Below are positions 43,754-52,653 of a stretch of DNA of 64,000 nucleotides, piece after piece. Numbering within the stretch: the stretch's first letter is position 1; each line of letters begins with the position of its first letter. The DNA is from Achromobacter agilis. GTDB lineage: Bacteria; Pseudomonadota; Gammaproteobacteria; Burkholderiales; Burkholderiaceae_B. Made by a program: the position numbers and the translations under genes. The stretch spans positions 124,001-188,000 of the forward strand of contig NZ_UFQB01000003.1 in assembly GCF_900496965.1 (NCBI RefSeq), in the 5' to 3' direction. The notes beneath the pieces are model-generated. The model saw nothing but the letters and a program-made list of their open reading frames with translations, made no database searches and was not told the origin of the DNA.

Positions 43754-46700
43754 GCTCCGCGCTCCGCCGTGTCGCCGGCGTTCGCGCCCGGCGGCACGCC
43801 TTCGGGTTCGTCGCGTTCATCGTGGCGGACGCGGAACCAGGCGGCGTAAAGCGCCGGCAGGAAGAACAGCGTCAGTACCGTGGCGCTGGTGATGCCGCCC
43901 ATGAGGGCGGTCGCCATCGGACCGAAGAAGTTGCTGCGCAACAGCGGGATCAGGGCCAGTACGGCGGCGGCGGCCGTCAGCGTGATCGGCCGGAAGCGCC
44001 GCACGGTGGCGCCGACGATTGCGTCCACGCGCTTGTGGCCCGCACTGATGTCCTGTTCTATCTGGTCCACCAGAATGACCGAGTTGCGCATGATGATGCC
44101 GAACATCGCGATCACGCCCAGCATGGCCACGAAGCCGAACGGCTTGCCGAACATCAGCAGCGCGGCGACCACGCCGATGAGCCCGAGCGGGGCGGTCAGC
44201 ACCACCATCAGCACCCGGGCGAAACTTTGCAGCTGCACCATCAGCAGCGTCAGCACGGCGATCGCCATCAGCGGCATCTGGGCATTGATGGACGACTGGC
44301 CTTTGCCGCTTTCCTCCACGGGGCCGCCCACCTCGATGCGGTAGCCGACCGGCAGCTCGGCGCGCAGGGCGTTGAGCTTCGCGTCGATGGCGCGCGTGAC
44401 GTCGATGCCCTGGGCGCCGCCGGTGACGTCGGCCTGCACCGTGATGGTGGGCTGGCGGTCGCGCTCCCAGATGACGCCATATTCAAGGTCGTAGCGGACA
44501 TGGCCCAGGCTGCCCAGCGGCACCGCGCCGTTGGGGGTGGGCATGGCCAGCGTGGCCAGGCGGGAAGGGTCGATCCGCTCGTCGAGCGGCGCGCGCAGGC
44601 TGACGGTGATCAGCTTGTCGCGTTCGCGGTATTGCGTCACCGCATAGCCCGACAGGGTCATGGCGAGGAAGTCGGAAATGTCGCTGGAGCTGATGCCCAG
44701 TTCGCGCGCCTTCTGCTGGTCGATCTCGAAGCGCACCGAACGCTCGGAGGGCTCGTCCCAATCAAACTGCACGTTCGTCGAGCGTTTGTCGGCGCGGACC
44801 TGGGCGGCTACCTGTTCGGCCACGGCGCGGACTTCGGAGATCTGGTCGCCGCTGACCCGGAACTGTACCTGGAAGCCCACGGGCGGGCCGTTCTCCAGGC
44901 GCGACAGACGGGTGCGGACGGCCGGGAACGCTTCGCGCAGCATGGGTTGCAGCCATTGCGCCAGTTTTTCGCGGTCTTCCACGGAATGGGTGGTGATCAC
45001 CAGCTGGGCGAAATTGGGCGTGGCGAGCTGCTGGTCCAGCGGCAGGTAGAAGCGCGGCGCGCCGCTGCCGACGAAGCTGACCGAATGTTCGATCTCGGGG
45101 CGGCCCTCCAGGGCCTTCTCCAGCCGTTCGACCTGGCGCAGCGTGGCCGCGAACGAGGCGCCTTCCTGCAGGCGCACGTCGACCAGCAGTTCGCTGCGGT
45201 CGGAGCTGGGGAAGAACTGCTGGGGCACGAGCCCGAAACCGGCCATCGATACGGCGAACGCCACGATCGTGCCGCCGAGCACCAGGTAGCGGCGGTCCAC
45301 GCACCACGCGACCCAGCCCCGCAGGCGCAGGTAGAAGCGGGTGTTGTAGATGTCGTGTTCGTGGTCGTCGGGCAGGTGGGCCTCGCGCTTGCGCTCGGGC
45401 AGCATCCGGTAGCCCAGCAGGGGGATCAGCACCACGGCGGCAAACCATGAGGTGATCAGCGCAATGGCCGACACCTGGAAGATCGAACGGGTGTACTCGC
45501 CCGTGCTCGACTTGGCGAGCGCGATCGGCAGAAAGCCCGCCACCGTGACCAGGGTGCCCGTCAGCATGGGAAAGGCGGTGCTGGTGTAGGCGAATGCCGC
45601 CGCGCGCGAGCGGCTCCAGCCCTGTTCCAGCTTAACGGCCATCATCTCGACGGCGATGATCGCGTCATCAACCAGCAGGCCCAGGGCCAGCACCAGCGTG
45701 CCCAGCGATACCTTGTGCAGGCCGATCCCGAACATGTCCATGAACAGCGCCGTGACCGCCAGCACCACCGGGATGGAGATGACCACCACCATCCCGGTGC
45801 GCAGCCCTAGCGACACGAGGCTGACGATCAGCACGATGGCGACCGCTTCCGCGACGGAACGCAGGAATTCGTCGACCGAGTGCGATACCGCCCTCGGCAT
45901 GCTGGAAACCTCTTTCAGCGCGAGGCCGGCGGGCAACTGGGCCTGCAGTTCGCCGAACGTGGCGGTCAGGGACTTGCCCAGGTGCACCACGTCCTGCCCG
46001 GGCTGCATCGTGATGCCGATGCCCAGCGCCAGGCGGCCGCCCAGCCGCATCTGCTCCACGGGCGGATCGTCGTAGCCGCGGCGGATCGTGGCGATGTCGC
46101 CCAGCCGCAACGACTTGCCGTCGATCCGGATCAGTGTGTCGGCCAGCGCGCGGGGGGTCGCGTACTGGCCGGTGGGACGCACGAATACGCGGTCGTCGGC
46201 GGTGGTCAGCGTGCCGGCGCTCGCCACGGCGTTCTGGCTGTTGATGGCCTGGGCGATCTGCTGCGGCGAAACGCCCAGCCGCGTCAGCTGGGCGTTGGAG
46301 ATCTCGACGTAGACGTGTTCCGGTTGTTCGCCGAAGTAGTCCACCTTGGCCACGCCCGGAACGCGCAGCAGCACAGTGCGCAGCTTGTCCGCGTAGTCGC
46401 GCAGCTGGGCCGGCGAAAAGCCGTCGCCTTGCAGGGTGTAGATGTTCGTGTAGACGTCGCCGAATTCATCGTTGAAGAAGGGGCCCTGCACGCCCTGGGG
46501 CAGGGTCGCCGCGATGTCGCCGACCTTCTTGCGGACCTGGTACCACTGCTCGGCCACGATGCCGGCCGGCGCGGAATCCTTCATTGTGTAGAAGATCAGC
46601 GACTCGCCCGGCCGCGAATAGCTGCGCATGAAGTCCGTATTGGAGGCTTCCTGCAGCTTCTTGGCGATGCGGTCGGTGACCTGTTCCTGCACCTGCTGGG

Positions 46701-46917
46701 CGGTGGCGCCCGGCCAGAGCGTCTTGATGACCATGACTCGGAATGTGAACGGCGGATCCTCGGACTGCGCCAGTTTCGAATACGACAGCACGCCGAACAG
46801 GGTTACCAGCGTGATGATGAAAATGACCAGCGGCTGGTGGCGCAGCGCCCACGCCGACAGGTTGAAACGGCCTTCTTCGCGGCGCTGCGCCCCGGCGTCC
46901 AGGTCGGCGCGGCTCAT
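43750..46917 (-). CDS. RND efflux pump inner-membrane protein (HAE1 family), efflux system 1
   Basis: A 1055-residue RND transporter with twelve expected membrane segments and two large periplasmic loops. The N-terminus NLSAWALRHQPLVIFIITLV with AQSEDPPFTFRVMVI resembles TriC-type pumps more than AcrB. Proton-relay aspartates are visible in LGLLVDDAIIAVEMM. The start at 46917 overlaps the adaptor stop by 4 bases. Substrates unknown; exports hydrophobic toxicants or drugs across both membranes with its adaptor and channel. Confidence 0.88.
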   Translation of the reverse strand: MSRADLDAGAQRREEGRFNLSAWALRHQPLVIFIITLVTLFGVLSYSKLAQSEDPPFTFRVMVIKTLWPGATAQQVQEQVTDRIAKKLQEASNTDFMRSYSRPGESLIFYTMKDSAPAGIVAEQWYQVRKKVGDIAATLPQGVQGPFFNDEFGDVYTNIYTLQGDGFSPAQLRDYADKLRTVLLRVPGVAKVDYFGEQPEHVYVEISNAQLTRLGVSPQQIAQAINSQNAVASAGTLTTADDRVFVRPTGQYATPRALADTLIRIDGKSLRLGDIATIRRGYDDPPVEQMRLGGRLALGIGITMQPGQDVVHLGKSLTATFGELQAQLPAGLALKEVSSMPRAVSHSVDEFLRSVAEAVAIVLIVSLVSLGLRTGMVVVISIPVVLAVTALFMDMFGIGLHKVSLGTLVLALGLLVDDAIIAVEMMAVKLEQGWSRSRAAAFAYTSTAFPMLTGTLVTVAGFLPIALAKSSTGEYTRSIFQVSAIALITSWFAAVVLIPLLGYRMLPERKREAHLPDDHEHDIYNTRFYLRLRGWVAWCVDRRYLVLGGTIVAFAVSMAGFGLVPQQFFPSSDRSELLVDVRLQEGASFAATLRQVERLEKALEGRPEIEHSVSFVGSGAPRFYLPLDQQLATPNFAQLVITTHSVEDREKLAQWLQPMLREAFPAVRTRLSRLENGPPVGFQVQFRVSGDQISEVRAVAEQVAAQVRADKRSTNVQFDWDEPSERSVRFEIDQQKARELGISSSDISDFLAMTLSGYAVTQYRERDKLITVSLRAPLDERIDPSRLATLAMPTPNGAVPLGSLGHVRYDLEYGVIWERDRQPTITVQADVTGGAQGIDVTRAIDAKLNALRAELPVGYRIEVGGPVEESGKGQSSINAQMPLMAIAVLTLLMVQLQSFARVLMVVLTAPLGLIGVVAALLMFGKPFGFVAMLGVIAMFGIIMRNSVILVDQIEQDISAGHKRVDAIVGATVRRFRPITLTAAAAVLALIPLLRSNFFGPMATALMGGITSATVLTLFFLPALYAAWFRVRHDERDEPEGVPPGANAGDTAERGA

Positions 46918-48101
46918 GAGGCGTAGTCCTCGGGATGCAGCGGCGGCACGGGGCGCACTTTTTCGCCGGCCGTCACGGTGTGCACGCCTTGCCACACCAC
47001 GCGCTCGCCCGCTTGCAGCCCCTTGATCAGCGTGACGGTGCGCGCGTCGTAGCGGAGCACTTCGACGGGGCGCAGTTCCAGGGTGTCTGCGCCGGCCTTC
47101 ACGATCCAGACCGCAGGGGCGGGGCCTTCATGGAACAGCGCGGTGGCGGGGACCGTATAGGTGGTTCGTCCGCCCATCTGGTTGTCGAAGCTGATGTTTG
47201 CGGTCATGCCCAGGCGCACCTCCGGGGTGGGCGCCTCCAGCGTGAGCTTGGCGCGGTAGGTACGGCTGCGCGGATCCGCGGCGGGCGAGATCTCGCGCAG
47301 CACGGCGGCATAGGTCCGGCCGGGCAGCGGGCCGAGCGTGACGCTGGCGCGCTGACCGATGGACAGGCCCGCCAGCACGCTTTCCGGCACGTCGCAGATG
47401 GCGTCGACGTCGCCGGACCAGGCCAGGCTGTACACCGGCTCGCCCGCGGCGACGTTCTGGCCCGTATCGGCCTGTTCCGCGGTGATGACACCCGCGTGGT
47501 CGGCCTGCAACGTCGTGTACTTCAGCTGGTCGGCCGACAGCGCGGCCTGCTGGGCGGCCTGATCGCGCTGCGCCAGCGCGGTGGCATAGGCATTGCGGGT
47601 CTGTTCCAGCTGGGTCGTGGCGATCAGGTTTTCGCGTGCCTGGGCGCGGTCGCGGTCCAGTTGCTGGCGAGCATAGTCGAGCTGGTGCTGGGCGGCCGTC
47701 AATTGGGCGCGGTCGCTTGCCGCATTCTTGCTGGCGTCGGCGGGATCCAGCCGGGCCACGACCTGTCCGGGCTCGACCGCATCGCCCAGCCTAACGCTGC
47801 GTTCGATGATCTTGCCTCCCACGCGGAAGGACAGCGGCGTGCTGTAGCGCGCCTGCACCTCTCCGGGCAAGGTCCAGGCGGGCAGGCGTTCGTCGGCCTG
47901 CGCCGGCATGGCCACGACGGGGCGGGTGCCCGGCGCCGGGGTTTCGTTGCGGCCGCAGCCGGCGACGGCCAGCGCCAGGGCCGCCGCGGCGGATAGCGCC
48001 AGCATGCGCGGCCAGCGGCGGCGGGCTTGCAAAGAGGGCGGCGCCGCGTCGGCAGCGGGGTTGCGGGCGACAAGGCGCGCGCAAGGGCCAGGGCAATTCA
48101 C
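46914..48101 (-). CDS. RND periplasmic adaptor (membrane fusion protein), efflux system 1
   Basis: A protein of about 395 residues. A lipobox AVAGCG near residue 49 indicates a lipoprotein. The body has barrel-sandwich and alpha-hairpin segments (SFRVGGKIIERSV, GAVEPGQVV-like region, long coiled coil about 115-195). The GTG start at 48101 is preceded by GAGGTG; an internal ATG at 48005 would leave a shorter, more usual lipoprotein signal, and I cannot decide between them. First gene of the operon, divergent from the TetR regulator. Confidence 0.82.
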   Translation of the reverse strand: MNCPGPCARLVARNPAADAAPPSLQARRRWPRMLALSAAAALALAVAGCGRNETPAPGTRPVVAMPAQADERLPAWTLPGEVQARYSTPLSFRVGGKIIERSVRLGDAVEPGQVVARLDPADASKNAASDRAQLTAAQHQLDYARQQLDRDRAQARENLIATTQLEQTRNAYATALAQRDQAAQQAALSADQLKYTTLQADHAGVITAEQADTGQNVAAGEPVYSLAWSGDVDAICDVPESVLAGLSIGQRASVTLGPLPGRTYAAVLREISPAADPRSRTYRAKLTLEAPTPEVRLGMTANISFDNQMGGRTTYTVPATALFHEGPAPAVWIVKAGADTLELRPVEVLRYDARTVTLIKGLQAGERVVWQGVHTVTAGEKVRPVPPLHPEDYAS

Positions 48102-48164
48102 GGAACACCTCGCGGCGCGTGGAGGGAAGGGAACAAGTCTCGAAGGCCGGATCAGGCCCGATAC

Positions 48165-48211
48165 GGCATGGATTCTAATACAGGTATGTATTTGGATTCA
48201 ATTTTGAATCC
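48165..48211. promoter_or_regulatory. TetR-type operator region between adaptor and tetR
   Basis: The inverted repeat GGATTCAA-TT-TTGAATCC at 48194-48211 and the smaller TACA-GGTA-TGTA just to its left lie between the divergent efflux and tetR genes. A further GGATTC half-site is at 48170. They are the likely binding sites for the adjacent TetR protein. Confidence 0.6.
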
Positions 48212-48240
48212 GAAATCGGACCGAATGCTAAACTCCCGCC

Positions 48241-48864
48241 ATGTCAAAAGTCCGTCTTACGCGAGAGCAGAGCCGTGACCAGACGCGGCAGCGTCTGTTC
48301 GACGCCGCGCAATCGATTTTTCTAGCCAAGGGGTTCGTGGCCGCCAGCGTCGAGGACATCGCCGAACAGGCGGGGTACACGCGCGGCGCGTTCTATTCCA
48401 ATTTCGGCAGCAAGTCCGAACTGTTCCTGCAATTGCTCAAGCGCGACCACGAGAGCGTGATGGCCGATATGCGGGCCATCTTCGAGGACGGCGAATCGCG
48501 GGCGCAGATGGAAGCCCGCGTGCTCGAGTACTACTCCACGCACTACCGCGAGAACGACTGTTTCCTGCTGTGGATGGAGGCCAAGCTCCAGGCCGCCCGC
48601 GACCCGGATTTCCGGGTGGGCTTCACGACCTGTCTGCGCGAGCTGCGCGAGGCCACCACGGAATACATCCGCCAGTTTTCGGCGCACGTGGGCACGCCGC
48701 TGCCGCTGCCGGCAGAGCAGCTGGCGCTGGGCCTGCTGGCCCTGTCGGACGGCATGCAGTTCAGCTACGCCTTCGACCCGCAGGCCGTCACCCCGGAAAT
48801 GACCGAGGCGGTGCTGGCGGGTTTCTTCCGCCGCGTGGTCTTCGGCGACGCCAGCGCACAATAG
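48241..48864 (+). CDS. TetR-family regulator of efflux system 1
   Basis: A 207-residue TetR/AcrR regulator. The DNA-binding domain (about 10-60) has VEDIAEQAGYTRGAFYSNFGSK, and a helical ligand-binding domain follows. It is divergent from the adaptor gene across a palindromic region, so it is the probable local repressor. Ligand unknown. Confidence 0.88.
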   Translation: MSKVRLTREQSRDQTRQRLFDAAQSIFLAKGFVAASVEDIAEQAGYTRGAFYSNFGSKSELFLQLLKRDHESVMADMRAIFEDGESRAQMEARVLEYYSTHYRENDCFLLWMEAKLQAARDPDFRVGFTTCLRELREATTEYIRQFSAHVGTPLPLPAEQLALGLLALSDGMQFSYAFDPQAVTPEMTEAVLAGFFRRVVFGDASAQ

Positions 48865-48867
48865 CGG

Positions 48868-49248
48868 TTAGGGCAGCAGTTCCGAGATCTCGATCAGGTT
48901 CAGGTCCGGGTCGCGCAGATACACCGAACGGATCTTGCCGGTCGCGCCGGTGCGCGGCACGGGGCCTTCGATGATGTCGGCGCCGGCCTGGCGCAACTGG
49001 GCGATCACCTCGTCCAGGGGGCGGTCGGCGATGAAGCACAGGTCCAGCGCGCCCGGCACCGGCAGATGGGCCTTGGGCTCGAATTCATGGCCGCGCACGT
49101 GCAGGTTGATCTTCTGATTGCCGAAGCGCAGCGCCTGCCGGCCTTCGCCGAAGATTTCCAGGCGCATGCCCAGGATGCGGGTGTAGAAATCCACCGTGGC
49201 GTCGGGGTCCATGCAGGTCAGGACCAGGTGGTCCAGGCGATCGATCAT
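48868..49248 (-). CDS. VOC/glyoxalase-fold protein
   Basis: A 126-residue single-domain vicinal-oxygen-chelate protein, MIDRLDHLVLTC at the start and DPDLNLIEISELL at the end. Likely metal ligands are His7, the Glu near the C-terminus and central His/Asp residues. A GGAGA site precedes the ATG at 49248. It converges on tetR with a 3-base gap. Similar to GLOD5-type small glyoxalase-like proteins; substrate unknown. Confidence 0.82.
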   Translation of the reverse strand: MIDRLDHLVLTCMDPDATVDFYTRILGMRLEIFGEGRQALRFGNQKINLHVRGHEFEPKAHLPVPGALDLCFIADRPLDEVIAQLRQAGADIIEGPVPRTGATGKIRSVYLRDPDLNLIEISELLP

Positions 49249-49367
49249 GAGCGTCTCCGTATTGTCAGCGGGGCTTAGGGCGTGATAGTAATACCTGCGG
49301 CGCATTGGCCGGGCTGAGGGGGCCGTGCGCCGCAATAATCAACCCCTCGGGCGAAAGGAGCGGCTGC

Positions 49368-51334
49368 ATGTCTTCAGAAACCCGATCATCCACCATCAAC
49401 CGGCCGGTTTTTTTCCGGCAGCCATCTTTACCCTGCTGCTGGTCGGTTTCGCGATCCTGGCGCCGAAAGCCGCGCAAAGCGTGTTCGAGTCCGTACAGGG
49501 CTGGATCCTGGGCAACGCCAGCTGGTTCTACATATTGGTCGTGGCCATCATTCTGCTGGCCGTGGTGTTCCTGGCGGTAAGCCGCTATGGCGACATCAAG
49601 CTCGGGCCGGACCACAGCGAGCCCGATTACCGCAATTTCACCTGGTTCGCCATGCTGTTCTCGGCCGGCATGGGGATCGGGCTGATGTTCTTCGGCGTGG
49701 CGGAACCCGTCATGCACTTCATGTCGCCGCCGGTGGGAGAGGGCGGCACCGCTGTGGCGGCCCGCGAGGCCATGAAGATCACTTTCTTCCATTGGGGGCT
49801 GCATGCCTGGGCCATCTACGCGGTGGTGGCGCTGATCCTGGCTTTCTTCAGCTATCGGCATGGCCTACCCTTGACGCTGCGTTCGGCGCTGTATCCCCTG
49901 ATCGGGAACCGCATCCACGGGCCCATCGGGCATGCCGTCGATATTTTCGCCATCATCGGCACGGTGCTGGGCGTGGCGACATCCCTGGGGCTCGGCGTGG
50001 CGCAGATCAACAGCGGCCTCAATCATCTGTTCGGCACGCCCGTCGGCGTGCTCACGCAGATCATCCTGATCATCGTGACCTGCGGCCTGGCGACATTGTC
50101 GGTGGCCAGCGGCCTGGATAAGGGCATCCGCATCCTCTCCGAAACCAACCTGGTGCTGGCCGCGGTGCTGTTGCTGTTCGTACTGGTGGTTGGACCCACA
50201 GTGTTCCTGTTCCAGACCTTCGTGCAGAACACCGGCGCCTACCTGTCCGACATCGTCAACAAGACCTTCAACCTCTATGCCTACGAGCCTACCGACTGGA
50301 TCGGCGGCTGGACACTGTTCTACTGGGGATGGTGGATCGCTTGGTCGCCCTTCGTGGGCCTGTTCATTGCGCGCATCTCGCGCGGCCGCACGATCCGCGA
50401 GTTCGTGACCGGCGTCCTGCTCGTGCCAGCTGGCTTCACCTTGTTCTGGATGACGGTGTTCGGCGATACGGCGATCCACATGATCCTGGTCGACAAGGTG
50501 CAGGGCTTCGCTGAAGTCGTGCAGGCTGATTCGTCGTTGGCGCTGTTCGCCTTCCTGGAGCAATTGCCCTGGAGCAGCGTGCTGTCGGTCATCGCGATCG
50601 CGATGGTGGCGGTCTTCTTTGTCACCTCCGCCGACTCGGGGGCGCTGGTGGTGGACCTGCTGGCCTCGGGCGGATCGGACCGCACGCCCGTATGGCAACG
50701 GATTTTCTGGTCCTTGCTGATGGGCGCCGTGGCTATCGCGCTGCTGCTGGCCGATGGCCTGACCGCCCTGCAGACCGCGACCATCGCCAGCGCGCTGCCA
50801 TTCTCCGTCATCCTGCTGCTGTCGCTGTGGGGGCTGTTCAAGGCGCTCAAACTGGACGCCACCAAACGCGGCATCCGCTATCAGTCGCTGACGCTGTCGC
50901 GTCCCATGCGCGGCGGGCAATCCTGGGAGCGGCGCCTGCGGAACATGGTCATGATGCCGCGCCGGGCCCACGTGCTGCGTTTCATCGCGGATGTGGTGCG
51001 GCCGGCGCTCGAGGACGTGGCCGACGAACTTCGCCGCCAGGGCTTCGCAGTGGCCGTGCGCGAGGACGAAAACGAAAGCGCCGTCACGCTGGAGGTGTCG
51101 CATGGCGATTACCTGGATTTCTGGTACGCCGTGAGGCCCGAGGCTTTCGTGCGGCCCAGCCTGACGCCGGAAGAGGCGGCCGACGAGGAAGAGCGCAAGT
51201 ACTTCCGCGCCGAGGTCCACCTGCGCGAAGGCGGGCAGGACTACGACATCATGGGCTGGAGTCGCGATGCCGTCATCGGCGACATCCTGGACCAATACGA
51301 ACGCCACCGCCACTACCTCCACATGGTGCGCTAG
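49368..51334 (+). CDS. betT: BCCT-family choline/betaine-type transporter (BetT-like) with apparent N-terminal frameshift
   Basis: A BetT-like carrier of about 655 residues: twelve membrane segments, the GMGIGLMFFGVAEP motif, and a long cytoplasmic tail of about 170 residues as in BetT. The natural start is ATG 49368, with AAAGGAG 7 bases upstream, giving MSSETRSSTINRPVFF, the family N-terminus. The main frame, however, begins one register away and reads through only from a poor GTG at 49325. The switch falls in a run of seven T at 49408-49414; eight T would join both parts exactly (VFF then PAAIFTLLL). Either a sequencing error, a slippage site or a real mutation. The open frame from the GTG spans 49325-51334. 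Confidence 0.8.
49408..49414 (+). other. T7 tract at the betT reading-frame switch
   Basis: Seven T between GG and CCGG, 40 bases into the expected coding sequence. One more T restores a single frame from the well-placed ATG 49368 into the transporter. Confidence 0.65.
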
Positions 51335-51355
51335 CCGCCCGCCCGTCCGCCTCCC

Positions 51356-51385
51356 GGCCGCCAGTTTCCTGGCGGCCTTTTTTTT
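51356..51385 (+). terminator. Intrinsic terminator after betT
   Basis: GGCCGCCAG-TTTC-CTGGCGGCC is a perfect 9-bp GC-rich stem with a 4-base loop followed by eight T. This is the clearest rho-independent terminator in the window, 21 bases past the betT stop. Confidence 0.92.
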
Positions 51386-51462
51386 CGCCTGCATCCCCGG
51401 TCGATAGGCCACCGCTATCCGGGGGATTGCACAATCCATTTTGACGAAATCGCCGATATCGT

Positions 51463-51483
51463 GGATTATCCAAGAATATTCTT
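51463..51483. promoter_or_regulatory. Palindromes upstream of the MexH-like adaptor
   Basis: GGATTATCC at 51463-51471 is followed at once by the perfect palindrome AAGAATATTCTT at 51472-51483, 20 bases before the adaptor ATG. They are candidate operator(s) for the efflux operon. Which regulator binds is unknown. Confidence 0.4.
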
Positions 51484-51503
51484 TGATAAATAGCGAGCGA
51501 ATC

Positions 51504-52637
51504 ATGAGGTCGAATTCAGGAGCGTGGACGGCAGGGGCCGTCGTATTGGCGATGGCGCTGGCCGGCGGCGGGCTGTACTGGAAGTACGGCGGCGCGCGGC
51601 AGAACGGCGGCTGGACCATGGCGCCGGCCAAGGTCGCCGTCGCGGCCGCCGAACAGGCCGACTTTCCCGTGACCCTGGGCGGCATCGGCTCGTTGGAGGC
51701 CACCCGTCAGGTGCAGGTCGCGGCGGAGGTGGACGGCCGGGTGGCGCAGATCCTGTTCACGCCCGGCGAGCGGGTCAAGGCCGGCCAGTTGTTGGTGCAA
51801 TTGAACGACGGGCCCGAACAGGGCGAGCTGGCGCGGCTGCAGGCCCAGGCGCGCAACGCGCGGGCCATGCTGGACCGCACCCGCCGCCTGCTGCCGCTGC
51901 AGGCGGCCACGCGCGAACAGCTGGACCAGGCCCAGGCCGACTACGACCAGGCCGTGGGGGAGATCAAGCGGGTGCAGGCGCTGATCGAGCAAAAGCGCGT
52001 CAAGGCGCCGTTCGACGGCGTGCTTGGGGTGCGGCGCGTGCACCTGGGGCAATTCGCCCGGGCAGGCGATCCCCTGGTGTCGCTGACCGACGGATCCGTC
52101 ATGTACGCCAACATCACGCTGCCCGAGCAGGCCCTGGGCGCGCTGCGCGTGGGCCAGCCCGTCACCGTGACGGTGGATGCCCACGCCGGGCGCGTTTTCG
52201 GCGGCGAGGTCACTACCGTGGAGCCGCAGGTGGACCCGGGCTCGCGTACCGTGCGCGTGCAGGCGACCCTGCCCAACGCCGACGGCGCGCTGGCGGCCGG
52301 GATGTTCGCGCATGGCGAGGTCGGCCTGCCGGCGCGGCCGGACGTGATCACCGTGCCGGAGACCGCCGTCAGCTATAGCGCCTATGGCGATTCCGTCTAT
52401 GTGCTGACGCCGTCCAAGCCGGGGCAGGAGCCCGCCGGGCTGACCGTGCGCCAGGCCTATGTGAAGACGGCCGAGCGTGTGCGGGGGCGCGTTGTCGTGA
52501 CCGAGGGCCTGCAGCCGGGGGACCGTGTGGTGACCTCGGGCCAATTGCGCCTGCACAACGGCGCGGCCGTCGAGGTCGGCGCCGAGGACACCGTGGCGCT
52601 CGGCGGCGCGCAGCAAACCGTGGCGCAGGCCCGCTGA
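51504..52637 (+). CDS. RND periplasmic adaptor, MexH-like (efflux system 2)
   Basis: A 377-residue membrane fusion protein. The N-terminus is an uncleaved-type hydrophobic anchor without a lipobox cysteine (AVVLAMALAGGGLYW), then a lipoyl-like region (GSLEATRQVQVAAEVDG), a short coiled coil and a beta-barrel. Structure and length match MexH. The ATG at 51504 was preferred to a frame start at 51441. First of a four-gene rightward operon. Confidence 0.85.
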   Translation: MRSNSGAWTAGAVVLAMALAGGGLYWKYGGARQNGGWTMAPAKVAVAAAEQADFPVTLGGIGSLEATRQVQVAAEVDGRVAQILFTPGERVKAGQLLVQLNDGPEQGELARLQAQARNARAMLDRTRRLLPLQAATREQLDQAQADYDQAVGEIKRVQALIEQKRVKAPFDGVLGVRRVHLGQFARAGDPLVSLTDGSVMYANITLPEQALGALRVGQPVTVTVDAHAGRVFGGEVTTVEPQVDPGSRTVRVQATLPNADGALAAGMFAHGEVGLPARPDVITVPETAVSYSAYGDSVYVLTPSKPGQEPAGLTVRQAYVKTAERVRGRVVVTEGLQPGDRVVTSGQLRLHNGAAVEVGAEDTVALGGAQQTVAQAR

Positions 52638-52653
52638 TCGCGCGGAGACGAAC

